Of a stretch of DNA of 64,000 nt, positions 47,422-55,314 are shown piece by piece. Under the pieces are notes generated by a model. That model saw only the letters and a program-made list of their open reading frames with translations, was not told the origin of the DNA and ran no database searches. A program made the position numbers and the translations under genes. The number at the start of each line of letters is the position of its first letter. Position 1 is the first letter of the stretch. This stretch comes from Sphingomonadales bacterium (lineage in GTDB: Bacteria; Pseudomonadota; Alphaproteobacteria; Sphingomonadales; Sphingomonadaceae), in contig JANXVZ010000003.1 of the NCBI GenBank assembly GCA_025351405.1, forward strand, positions 1 to 64,000, given 5' to 3'.

Positions 47422-48861
47422 TCAGCCTCCGGTTTCGCGGCCGATGACCGTCGTCAGCCGGAATTCCGACGCGATCTGGTCGAGTTGGTAGTGCGGCCGG
47501 ATGGCGATTTCGCAACCATAGGTACCGGGCTTGCCGGGCATTTCGCTGACCGTCACCTGTGCTTGGCGCAAGGGATAACGCAGCCGCATTTCGGGGCTGG
47601 CATCGTCATTGCCCGTCGTATAGGTCGAAAGCCATGCCTGCAGCAGCCGCTGGCATTCATTGGCATCGGTGTACTTGCCCACCCAGTCCCGCGCCATCAC
47701 CTTGACGTAATGGGCAAATCGGCAAACGCACATGATGTAGTTGAGCATGGCGCTCATCTTGGCGTTCATGCGCGCCGCCTCGCCGTCATAGTCGGGCGGG
47801 CGATGGATGCTCGGCAGGTTGAGGAAGGCAACCGCGCCCGTGAGGTGCAGTTGCCGGATCGCCATCAGGCCCGATGCGTTGAGCGCAACCTCCTGCTCCT
47901 CCGAAATGGCGTTCTCGACGGCGAAGCGCGCAACGACGCGGTGGTGGTCGCTGTGCAGATACTGCCGCGCCGGGCCATCGATGACACCGCCATCATTGGC
48001 GGCGATGGCGCCGCGTATCCCCGCCGGCCAGCGATGCACCCGCATCGCCCTCGCCGCCACCTGCGCCAGCCCGAAACCACCATTCAGCCACAACAGGTCC
48101 TGCGCGCTGGCGATGCGCTCGTCATAGACAAACCCCAGCCGCGGAAAATCGCGCCCGCAATAGCGGCTGCGCGCCAGCAGGCGCGGCACCACCGCGCCGA
48201 GGAAGCGACTGTCGGGCTGGCTGCGCAGCCGCTCCCAGCGCGCATATTCGGCACCGGCGAGGGTCCCGGCGACGTCCTGGCGCAAATCGAGTTCGTCAAA
48301 GCCATCAAGGCCGATCATGCGCGGATCGACGCCCAATATGGTCGGGCAGAACGCCGCCGCCGCGACTTCGGCCAAGGAGCCAAGCACCGACATGTCGTCG
48401 GTCTTTTCCCGGCCACCGGTGCGGTGCCAGATCTGGTGGTCGACGACCAGCAGCCCATAAGGTTCGCCGCCGGGGGTGCCGAATTCGGCGCTGTAGATCT
48501 TGTCGAACAACTGGGTCTGGTCGAAACTCAAGGCGCGTTCGAGGTCGCGCGCCATTTCGGACCAGCGCACATCGAGGATGCGCAGCTTGACCTTGGGGTC
48601 GTCGCCCATGCCATCGACAAGCCAGGCCACGCCGCGCCACAGCGCTTCGAGCCTCTGCAGCGCCGGATTGTGGATGATGGCGTCGAGCTGGTCCGACAGC
48701 ACGCGGTCGATGGCGGCGACCATGCGCACCGCCTGGGCATGAACACGCGGATCAGGCGATCTGGGATCGCGCTCGGGATCATGCAGGGGCGGGCGCGTCG
48801 GCGCGGAAAGGACGGCGATCCCGCCCTCATCCTCCGCGTCAACGCGCCCTTCTTCCGGCAT
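47422..48861 (-). CDS. tssC: Second TssC-like sheath protein (TssC2)
   Basis: A 479-residue TssC paralogue. It keeps the family core (RLEALWRGVAWLVD, GEPYGLLVVDHQIWH, FCPTILGVDPRMIGL, LNYIMCVCRFAHYVKVMARD) but is clearly diverged from the adjacent TssC1 and has an acidic N-terminal extension. Agrobacterium also has two adjacent tssC genes (tssC40 and tssC41), so this arrangement has a precedent. Only one of them usually makes the bulk sheath with TssB. This one may be a baseplate-proximal or cap-type variant; that role is inference. It lies 19 bases after tssC1. Confidence 0.88.
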   Translation of the reverse strand: MPEEGRVDAEDEGGIAVLSAPTRPPLHDPERDPRSPDPRVHAQAVRMVAAIDRVLSDQLDAIIHNPALQRLEALWRGVAWLVDGMGDDPKVKLRILDVRWSEMARDLERALSFDQTQLFDKIYSAEFGTPGGEPYGLLVVDHQIWHRTGGREKTDDMSVLGSLAEVAAAAFCPTILGVDPRMIGLDGFDELDLRQDVAGTLAGAEYARWERLRSQPDSRFLGAVVPRLLARSRYCGRDFPRLGFVYDERIASAQDLLWLNGGFGLAQVAARAMRVHRWPAGIRGAIAANDGGVIDGPARQYLHSDHHRVVARFAVENAISEEQEVALNASGLMAIRQLHLTGAVAFLNLPSIHRPPDYDGEAARMNAKMSAMLNYIMCVCRFAHYVKVMARDWVGKYTDANECQRLLQAWLSTYTTGNDDASPEMRLRYPLRQAQVTVSEMPGKPGTYGCEIAIRPHYQLDQIASEFRLTTVIGRETGG

Positions 48862-48880
48862 GGCGCTGTCCGTCGTGCGC

Positions 48881-50377
48881 CTAGCTCGCCTTGGGGATGC
48901 GCGCGACGAGACGCATCGAGGTCGTCAGCTCCTCGAACTGCAACCACGGCCGCATGTGCGCGACAGCCGTGAACGAGCCCGGCGAACCTTCGACTTCCCT
49001 GACTTCGATACGGGCCTCGCGCAGCGGGTATTTCGCCCGTGCTTCCTGGCCGGCACCTTCGGATGCGTTGACATAATTGCCGATCCAGCGATTCAGCCAC
49101 TTTTCGGTATCGCTGGCTTCCATGAACGAACCGATCTTGTCGCGCGCCATCACCTTGAGATAATGCGCGAAACGGCTGGTCGCCATGATATACGGCAGTC
49201 GCGCCGAAATGGCGGCGTTGGCCGTTGCTTCGGGGCGGTCGTACTTCTTGGGCTTCTGGGTGGTCTGCGCCCCGAAGAACACCGAATAATCGGTGTTCTT
49301 ATAGTGGCACAGCGGCAGGAAGCCGAGGTCGGAAAGCTCCTTTTCACGCCGGTCGGTGATGCCGATTTCGGTCGGGCACTTGGCATCGAGGTCGCCATCG
49401 TCCGAGCTGAAGACGTGCGTCGGCAGGTCGGTGACCTTGCCGCCGCCCTCGGCACCGCGGATCGCCGTGCACCAGCCATATTGTGCATGGGCGTCGGTCA
49501 GCCGCGCTGCCATCGCATAGGCCGCGTTCATCCAGCAATAATCGTCGTGCTTCATCGACTTGGCATTGCCGGCGGCGTCGAACGGCGCTTCCTCATAGGC
49601 AAAGGCTTCAACCGGCTTGGTATCGGCGCCATACGGCAGGCGCGCCAGCACCTTTGGCATGACAAGGGTGACGAAGCGCGAATCCTCGGTTTGCCGGAAC
49701 GAGTTCCACTTCATGTAGTCAGCAGTCTCGAACAACTGCTTCATGTCCATCGGGTTGGACAGTTCGGTAAAGCTGTCCATGCCGAACAGGTTGGCGTTGG
49801 CCGCCGAGATGAACGGGCAGAAGCCCGCCGCCGCAACGCTCGACACGTTGGTCAGCAGTTCGATATCGTCCGGGTGCTTGGAAAAGTAATAGTCGCCGAT
49901 AAGGGCACCGAACGGCGCACCGCCGGCGGTGCCGAACTGTTCTTCATAAACCTTCTTGTAGAAATTGCTCTGGTCGAAATCGGTTGCCTTGGCGAGGTCG
50001 GCGGCAAGTTCCTTCTTGGTGACGTTGAGCACCTGGATCTTCAGCCCCTCGCCGATCTCGCTGTTCTTGACGAGGTAGTTCAGCCCGCGCCAGCTGCCCT
50101 CGAGTGCCTTGAACTTTTCGGCATGCATAACGGCGGCGAGCTGTTCTGAAATCTGCGCGTCGATCTTGGCGATCGCATCGCGCAGGGTCACCGTCAGGTT
50201 CTTCTGGAACTGGACGGTGCCGCTCATCGCCTCCTGCGCCAGCGTGCGCATGAGCTGTTCGACGCGTTGCGGCTCGGTTTGCTTGGTTACGCTGATTGCC
50301 TGGTCGAGCAGGCTGGTCGTGGCTTGTGCCTCGACGGTCGCAGCACCGCCGGCTGCCTGGGCTTCGGTCTCGGCCAT
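48881..50377 (-). CDS. tssC: T6SS sheath large subunit TssC
   Basis: A 498-residue TssC (VipB-like) that forms the contractile sheath with TssB. Signature stretches are FKALEGSWRGLNYLVKNSE, FGALIGDYYF, FCPFISAANANLFGM and LPYIMATSRFAHYLKVMARD. Length is typical. AGGAG lies eight bases before ATG 50377. It follows tssB after 5 bases, the standard sheath gene pair, and precedes the second tssC. Confidence 0.96.
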   Translation of the reverse strand: MAETEAQAAGGAATVEAQATTSLLDQAISVTKQTEPQRVEQLMRTLAQEAMSGTVQFQKNLTVTLRDAIAKIDAQISEQLAAVMHAEKFKALEGSWRGLNYLVKNSEIGEGLKIQVLNVTKKELAADLAKATDFDQSNFYKKVYEEQFGTAGGAPFGALIGDYYFSKHPDDIELLTNVSSVAAAGFCPFISAANANLFGMDSFTELSNPMDMKQLFETADYMKWNSFRQTEDSRFVTLVMPKVLARLPYGADTKPVEAFAYEEAPFDAAGNAKSMKHDDYCWMNAAYAMAARLTDAHAQYGWCTAIRGAEGGGKVTDLPTHVFSSDDGDLDAKCPTEIGITDRREKELSDLGFLPLCHYKNTDYSVFFGAQTTQKPKKYDRPEATANAAISARLPYIMATSRFAHYLKVMARDKIGSFMEASDTEKWLNRWIGNYVNASEGAGQEARAKYPLREARIEVREVEGSPGSFTAVAHMRPWLQFEELTTSMRLVARIPKAS

Positions 50378-50382
50378 TTCGA

Positions 50383-50895
50383 TTACTCCTTGGACGTGCT
50401 GTCGGCGCCGAGCTGGTCGCGCAGGCTGGCAATCTGCGTCTCGTCACGAAGGATCTTTTCCAGCAGCCCTTCAAGCTGCTCCGAACCATCGGCCTTGGCC
50501 ATCAGGTCACGCAACTGGTTCCGTGTTTCCATCAGCTTGCGCAGCGGTTCGATCTGTTCGACGATCTTGTCCGGGTCGAAATCGTCCATCGAGCGGAACT
50601 TCAAGTTGACCTCGAATTCCTTGCCGTTCTTTTCGAGGGTGTTTTCCACCTTCATTTTAACAGCCGGCTCGATACGCGCCATGACCTGGTCGAACTTGTC
50701 CTTCTTCAAGTCGACGAACTTGCGCTCTTTCAATGATTTCTTGGCAATCGCCGAGTCACCCGAGAAGTCGCCCATCACCCCAACGACGAACGGCAGTTCC
50801 TTGAGCTCCTGTGCGCCCTCGGTTTCGACGTCGTAAGTGATGTGTACCCGGGGTTTGCGGACCCGCTTAAGCTTGTCATGTACTGAGTTAGCCAT
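50383..50895 (-). CDS. tssB: T6SS sheath small subunit TssB
   Basis: A 170-residue TssB (VipA-like), cytosolic partner of TssC in the sheath. It has the conserved start region (KRVRKPRVHITYDVE), PFVVGVMGDFSG and the EVNLKFRSMDDFDPD segment; the C-terminal helix carries the region that ClpV recognises. ATG 50895 with GGAGAG five bases upstream is preferred to the GTG one codon earlier. A hairpin lies between it and the upstream tssA stop. Confidence 0.95.
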   Translation of the reverse strand: MANSVHDKLKRVRKPRVHITYDVETEGAQELKELPFVVGVMGDFSGDSAIAKKSLKERKFVDLKKDKFDQVMARIEPAVKMKVENTLEKNGKEFEVNLKFRSMDDFDPDKIVEQIEPLRKLMETRNQLRDLMAKADGSEQLEGLLEKILRDETQIASLRDQLGADSTSKE

Positions 50896-50937
50896 CACCG
50901 CTCTCCATCAAGCGCCTGAACGCGCAGATTGACACAA

Positions 50938-50955
50938 GGCGGGGGAAAACCCGCC
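50938..50955 (-). terminator. Hairpin between tssA and tssB
   Basis: GGCGGG (50938-50943) and CCCGCC (50950-50955) form a perfect 6-bp GC stem with a 6-base loop, starting 9 bases after the tssA stop. On the minus strand it is followed by TTGTGTCAATC, a modest T-rich tail. It could attenuate transcription from tssA into the sheath genes. Confidence 0.35.
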
Positions 50956-50964
50956 CAACGTACT

Positions 50965-52107
50965 TCAGCTACTGGACCCATCGGCTGGTGGCCTGATACC
51001 CGATCGCCAGTAATATGTCTGGCGAACACTGGCGTCAGGAATCAACTCTTCAAGGAACGCATCAAGACTCATTCGCGCCCTGCGGTCAACCTCGCGCAGC
51101 GTGGCGCCAAGCGGCGACAAAGGTTCAAAACGTTCGAAATAATCGGCCGCCGCCGCCACGGCGCGCAAGGCGTCGTCACGCTGGCTGATGCGGCCCAGCA
51201 CCATTGGCCCGCCGGCAACCGCTGCTGCCCCCGCCACCGGCACCGCGCCATCGGCAACGGCGGCATCCGCCGGCATGTCGACCGGATCCTCGGGCAGTTT
51301 GCGCAACAGCGATTCGAGCCACTCGCGCATGTTGCGAAGCTCGTCGCTGACCCGCGACGCCGACGGAAAGCGCGGCTTGGTACGTTCGGAGATATAGCCG
51401 ATCGCGCGGCGCCAGGCGGCTTCCGACGCGGCCAGCCGGTCAGCCGCCGCCTGCAGCGTCCGGCGCGAAAGCCGGCGCGCCGTCGCATCGGCTTCGTCAA
51501 GGGCCTCCTGGGCGCCCTCGGCCTTGTCCTTGGAGCCGCCCTGCCCGCCGCCGAGCTGGGCATCGGCGGTGACGCGATCGAGGTAACGCAGTTCGCCCTT
51601 GCCATCACCGGCAAGCACCATGCGCCGCAGCGGCATGATGAGGGTGCCATCCTTGTCGCTGCCGCCGCCACTCAACCCCGACAGCGGCTGGAAGCGGGCC
51701 TCGACGCCGTCTTCCTCGTCCTCGGGCGGATAAAGCCCTTTTTCCCAATAGGTCTCCACCAGCCCGGCGAGCAGCGTCATCGCCGCCTCGAGCCCCGGCA
51801 GGCCATCCAACCGCGCGGCGCCTTCGATGAGGATCGCCATCGGCTCGAGGTCCTTGGAGCTTTCGGCGAGATAGTCACGGGCCGTCTCGGTCAGCTGCTC
51901 CCAGCTCCAATTGTCCGATTCGCCGGGATCTTCGCCCATCGCGGCGCGCGATTCGGACCGGAAGATGGATTTGCGCTGAAACCGGATCTCGCGGAACAAT
52001 TCGCCTATGGCGCCTTCGTCGATACGGCCGTCAACGCCGACGCCGCCATCGGCGTCGCCTTCGATTGCCGATAGTACCGCAGCGACGTCATCGTCTCCGA
52101 TGATCAC
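50965..52107 (-). CDS. tssA: T6SS baseplate/tail assembly protein TssA (ImpA N-terminal domain)
   Basis: A protein of about 380 residues with an ImpA-type N-terminal domain (SKDLEPMAILIEGAARLDGL, then VETYWEKGLYPPEDEEDG) and a helical C-terminal part that ends in DAFLEELIPDASVRQTYYW. TssA proteins prime baseplate, tube and sheath assembly. The start is uncertain: I favour GTG 52107, preceded by GGGGG at seven bases; a frame extending to 52500 runs antisense through the PAAR gene and is not conserved-looking. It is the first minus-strand gene of the array and diverges from PAAR. Confidence 0.85.
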   Translation of the reverse strand: MIIGDDDVAAVLSAIEGDADGGVGVDGRIDEGAIGELFREIRFQRKSIFRSESRAAMGEDPGESDNWSWEQLTETARDYLAESSKDLEPMAILIEGAARLDGLPGLEAAMTLLAGLVETYWEKGLYPPEDEEDGVEARFQPLSGLSGGGSDKDGTLIMPLRRMVLAGDGKGELRYLDRVTADAQLGGGQGGSKDKAEGAQEALDEADATARRLSRRTLQAAADRLAASEAAWRRAIGYISERTKPRFPSASRVSDELRNMREWLESLLRKLPEDPVDMPADAAVADGAVPVAGAAAVAGGPMVLGRISQRDDALRAVAAAADYFERFEPLSPLGATLREVDRRARMSLDAFLEELIPDASVRQTYYWRSGIRPPADGSSS

Positions 52108-52224
52108 AATACCGACCCCCAGCCCCCACGAATCCGCACGCAAACCCCGTATGTTGCCATGTTGTATCGGCTGCGGTCCGATGAAGCGACTTTTTTCTTT
52201 ACCCGTTGGCCATGTAGTGTGAAC

Positions 52225-52548
52225 ATGAGCAACAGGCTGAACAAGGCGCGCATGATGGGTATGCCGGCATCGCGAATGACCGACATGCACGTGTGCCCGA
52301 TGGTCACCGGCATCATTCCCCATGTCGGCGGCCCGATCATCAGCCCGTGCGTGCCCACTGTCTTGATCGGCAGCCTGCCTGCATCCCACGTCGGCGACAT
52401 GTGCATCTGCGTCGGCCCGCCCGATACCATTGTAAAGGGCAGTGCCACCGTCATCACGCAAAGCACGCCGGCGGTCCGCATAGGCGACATGACGGCGCAC
52501 GGCGGCAACATCGTGCTCGGCTTCCCGACCGTCCTTATCGGCGGCTGA
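52225..52548 (+). CDS. PAAR-domain spike tip protein
   Basis: A 107-residue protein made almost entirely of one PAAR domain: PASRMTDMHVCP, then GGPIISPCVPTVLIGSLPA, HVGDMCICVGPPDTIVKGS and a final GGNIVLGFPTVLIGG, which are three related beta lobes. PAAR proteins sharpen the VgrG tip and can recruit effectors; no toxin or transmembrane extension is fused here. ATG 52225 is used; an internal ATG at 52255 would also leave the domain intact. It diverges from tssA across a 117-base gap that must hold both promoters. Confidence 0.9.
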   Translation: MSNRLNKARMMGMPASRMTDMHVCPMVTGIIPHVGGPIISPCVPTVLIGSLPASHVGDMCICVGPPDTIVKGSATVITQSTPAVRIGDMTAHGGNIVLGFPTVLIGG

Positions 52549-52560
52549 CGTCGATGCCGG

Positions 52561-53157
52561 TCAGCCGCGATAGGCGGTGGACAGCAACAGCATGATCACC
52601 CCGGCCAGCGCCATCGAAGCTCCGCCGGCCGATATCGCCACCGCCGGTGCCAGCTTTTGTGTCAGCGGCGCCATGCACAGCGCCAGGACGACCTGCGGCA
52701 CCACGGTCGAAAAGTTGAAGATGCCCATGGCGCCGGCGTAATTGCCATCGGTGACACGATCGGCGGCCAGAGTGTAAGGTGTCGACGAAATGCTCGCCCA
52801 ACCGACGGCGATGAGCGCGTAACTGCCGAACAGCTGCCACGGTGCCGTCACCAGCGCGCACGAGCCAAGCCCCGCCGCACCTGCCAGCAACGCGAGGCCA
52901 TGCCCGCGTGCCTTGCCGACCAACGCGAACAGCCGCGGCAGGCGCAGGCTGATCACCGCGGCCAGGCTGACATAAAGCGCGAACAGCTTGCCGACCGTGC
53001 CCGTCGCCTCGGCGATGCTGCCGCTGTGCGGGGCCGACAGCGATGCCACCATCGCGAACGAAAAGACCCACATCGCGAACATGCCGACCCAGGTGAGGAA
53101 CTGCACGACAAACAGCAGCGGGATGATCCGCGCTTCCACCCACCCGGGCGCAACCAT
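52561..53157 (-). pseudogene. C-terminal half of an MFS sugar transporter (truncated)
   Basis: About 199 residues with six or so hydrophobic segments. They resemble the second half (TM7-12) of an MFS glycoside/sucrose-type transporter: IPLLFVVQFLTWVGMFAMWV matches the usual TM7 opening, and ISSTPYTLAADRV followed by GIFNFSTVVPQV matches the TM10-11 region. The N-terminal six helices are absent; the upstream sequence in this frame is hydrophilic and unrelated, and about 150 bases further is the ene-reductase start. I read it as a decayed gene truncated by deletion. A functional half-transporter is unlikely. Confidence 0.7.
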
Positions 53158-53310
53158 TGTTTCCACGCCCGACTCCTCCAGCCACCAGGTTTGGAAGCTG
53201 GCAGCGCCGGTTCGTCCGTGCAAGCCGCGACCGCCGGCGTGTCCGGCTGCTATGGACAGCCTGTGCTGCGCTGCCGCATTGGGGGCGGGTACCAGACGGA
53301 GATGGCGACC

Positions 53311-54411
53311 ATGGGCGCAAGATTGTTCACCCCTTTTCGTATCGGCGGGCTGGAACTGGTCAACCGCATCACCATCGCCCCGATGTGCCAATATTCGGCG
53401 GTGGATGGCTGCATGACCGATTGGCATCTCATCCACCTCGGCCAGCTGGCGCTGTCCGGCGCGGGCCTGCTGACCATCGAGGCAACCGCAGTGCTTCCGC
53501 AGGGGCGCATCACCTCGGGCGACGTCGGCCTGTATTCCGATGCCAGCGAGGCGGCGATGGCGCGGACGCTCGAAAGCATCCGCCGCTGGTCGGACATGCC
53601 GGTGGCGATCCAGCTTGCCCATGCCGGTCGCAAAGCGTCGAGTGCGCTACCCTGGCACGGCGGCGCCCAGATTGCCCCGGCAGCGCGCGATGGCTGGCAG
53701 ACCGAAGCGCCGTCGGCCTTGCCCTTCGAGCCCGGGCAGATCGCGCCGGTGGCAATCGACACCGATGGCCTCGCCCGCATCCGCGACGCCTTTGCCGCCG
53801 CCGCGCGACGTGCCGCGGCAATCGGCATCGACGCGGTGCAGTTGCACGGCGCCCATGGCTATCTGCTGCATTCCTTCCTGTCGCCGATTTCCAACCACCG
53901 CGATGATGCCTATGGCGGCAGCCTTGCCAACCGCATGCGCTTTCCGCTGGAAGTCTTCGACGCCGTCCGCGCCGCCTTCCCCGCCGACCGTCCGGTAACC
54001 ATGCGCATTTCGGCGACCGACTGGATCACGGGCGGCTGGGACATCGAACAGAGCATCGCCTTTGCCCATGCCCTGAAAGCGCGCGGTTGCGCCGCGATCA
54101 ACGTCTCCAGCGGCGGCATCGACCCGGCACAGCAGATCCCGGTCGGCCCCGGCTACCAGGTGCCGCTGGCCCGCGCCATCAAGGCGGCGACCGCCATGCC
54201 GGTCATCGCGGTCGGCATGATCACCGGTTTCGATCATGCCGAGGCGATCATCGGCACCGGTGATGCCGACCTCATCGGACTGGCCCGTGGCATCCTTTAT
54301 GATCCGCATTGGCCGTGGCACGCGGCAGCACACCTTGGCGCCAGCGTCAAGGCGCCCAACCAGTATCTGCGGTCGCAACCGCGCCAGTTTCCAAAACTTC
54401 TGGCCGGATGA
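53311..54411 (+). CDS. YqjM-type NADH:flavin oxidoreductase (old yellow enzyme)
   Basis: A 366-residue FMN-dependent ene-reductase. It starts [19 protein letters not shown], and C26 in APMCQYSA coincides with the FMN-tuning cysteine of Yqj[15 protein letters not shown] gives the substrate-binding His pair, and [17 protein letters not shown] lies near the C-terminus. It reduces activated C=C bonds; the physiological substrate is unknown. ATG 53311 is chosen because GGAG lies nine bases upstream; an in-frame ATG at 53302 lacks spacing for a ribosome site. It lies 31 bases before moaB. Confidence 0.9.
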   Translation: MGARLFTPFRIGGLELVNRITIAPMCQYSAVDGCMTDWHLIHLGQLALSGAGLLTIEATAVLPQGRITSGDVGLYSDASEAAMARTLESIRRWSDMPVAIQLAHAGRKASSALPWHGGAQIAPAARDGWQTEAPSALPFEPGQIAPVAIDTDGLARIRDAFAAAARRAAAIGIDAVQLHGAHGYLLHSFLSPISNHRDDAYGGSLANRMRFPLEVFDAVRAAFPADRPVTMRISATDWITGGWDIEQSIAFAHALKARGCAAINVSSGGIDPAQQIPVGPGYQVPLARAIKAATAMPVIAVGMITGFDHAEAIIGTGDADLIGLARGILYDPHWPWHAAAHLGASVKAPNQYLRSQPRQFPKLLAG

Positions 54412-54442
54412 CAGGCTGGCGGCGTTGTCCTACGCTGCCACC

Positions 54443-54970
54443 ATGCCGATCGATGAAAGCCGCATCTTCCTCCCCGTCCGCATCGCCGTGCTGACGGTAT
54501 CCGACACGCGCTCCGCTGCCGACGACCGATCGGGCGACACGCTGGTCGAACGGCTCGAGGGCGCTGGCCATGTGCTGGCGGCGCGCGCCATCGTGCGCGA
54601 CGAAGTGCCGACCCTGGTGGCGCAGTTGAACGCCTGGATCGACGATGCCGGCATCGATTGTGTCATCTCGACCGGCGGCACCGGGGTCACCGGGCGCGAC
54701 GTCACGCCCGAAGCATTGGCGCAGGTGCAGGAGAAGGACATTCCGGGCTTTGGCGAGCTGTTCCGCTGGCTCAGCTACCAGTCGATCGGGACGTCCACCG
54801 TCCAGTCCCGCGCCTGCGCCGGGGTATCGCGCGGCACCTATCTGTTCGCGCTGCCGGGCTCCACCGGGGCAGTCAAGGATGGCTGGGACGGGATCCTGCG
54901 CGACCAGCTCGACAGCCGGCACAGGCCCTGCAACTTCGTCGAGCTGATGCCGCGGCTGCGCGAAGTCTAG
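54443..54970 (+). CDS. moaB: Molybdenum cofactor biosynthesis protein MoaB
   Basis: A 175-residue MoaB/MogA-family protein that adenylylates molybdopterin before molybdenum insertion. Motifs are [11 protein letters not shown] at the N-terminus, [17 protein letters not shown] (pterin/nucleotide-binding loop) and [16 protein letters not shown]. No other Moa gene is in the window. It follows the ene-reductase closely, so the two may share a transcript, and it converges on the copper regulator gene with an 8-base gap. Confidence 0.92.
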   Translation: MPIDESRIFLPVRIAVLTVSDTRSAADDRSGDTLVERLEGAGHVLAARAIVRDEVPTLVAQLNAWIDDAGIDCVISTGGTGVTGRDVTPEALAQVQEKDIPGFGELFRWLSYQSIGTSTVQSRACAGVSRGTYLFALPGSTGAVKDGWDGILRDQLDSRHRPCNFVELMPRLREV

Positions 54971-54978
54971 CCCCGGCG

Positions 54979-55287
54979 CTAGCGCAGGGCCCGCTTCAGC
55001 AACTGCGCCAGCTCATCGGTCTTGGCCCGCCGGTCGGCCGCATTTCCGGATGCCATCGCCGCGGCCACGCAGCCGCCGATGTGGCGCTCGAGGATATCGC
55101 GCTCGACACCGGCGATCGCCGCACGCGCCGCCTGCAACTGGGTCAGTATATCGATGCAATAGCGGCCGGAATCGATCATGGCGACAACCCCGCGGACCTG
55201 GCCCTCGATGCGCCTCAGCTTGGCGAGTTCGGCGCGATGGTCGGCGGCCTCCGGGGGCGCGGCATCTTGGGCGGCTTGAATTTCCAT
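54979..55287 (-). CDS. CsoR-type copper-sensing transcriptional repressor
   Basis: A 102-residue DUF156/CsoR-RcnR-FrmR family repressor. The metal-ligand pattern is C44 (RYCIDILTQ), H69 and C73 (ERHIGGC). The 25- and 4-residue spacings equal those of CsoR C36-H61-C65, pointing to Cu(I) rather than nickel, cobalt or formaldehyde sensing. It probably acts as a DNA-binding helical tetramer that releases the operator on binding copper. ATG 55287 lies only 25 bases from the divergent Met/His-rich outer membrane protein start, with an inverted repeat filling the gap, so autoregulation and control of that gene are likely. Confidence 0.85.
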   Translation of the reverse strand: MEIQAAQDAAPPEAADHRAELAKLRRIEGQVRGVVAMIDSGRYCIDILTQLQAARAAIAGVERDILERHIGGCVAAAMASGNAADRRAKTDELAQLLKRALR

Positions 55288-55297
55288 GCCGCTGCGT

Positions 55298-55314
55298 ATA
55301 CCCCCATAGGGTAT
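55298..55314. promoter_or_regulatory. CsoR-like operator overlapping a start codon
   Basis: ATACCC-CCATA-GGGTAT is a perfect 6-5-6 inverted repeat with the G/C tracts typical of CsoR-family operators. It occupies the 25-base divergent gap and its last two bases are the A and T of the ATG of the outer membrane protein gene. Repressor binding here would block the start region of one gene and lie 11 bases from the start of the other. Confidence 0.7.

Noticed and set aside
23869-52548. Search for tssJ, tagF and an effector/immunity pair in the T6SS locus
   Set aside because: No lipobox protein, no TagF-like sequence and no toxin motif was found; absence within the window does not exclude a copy elsewhere.
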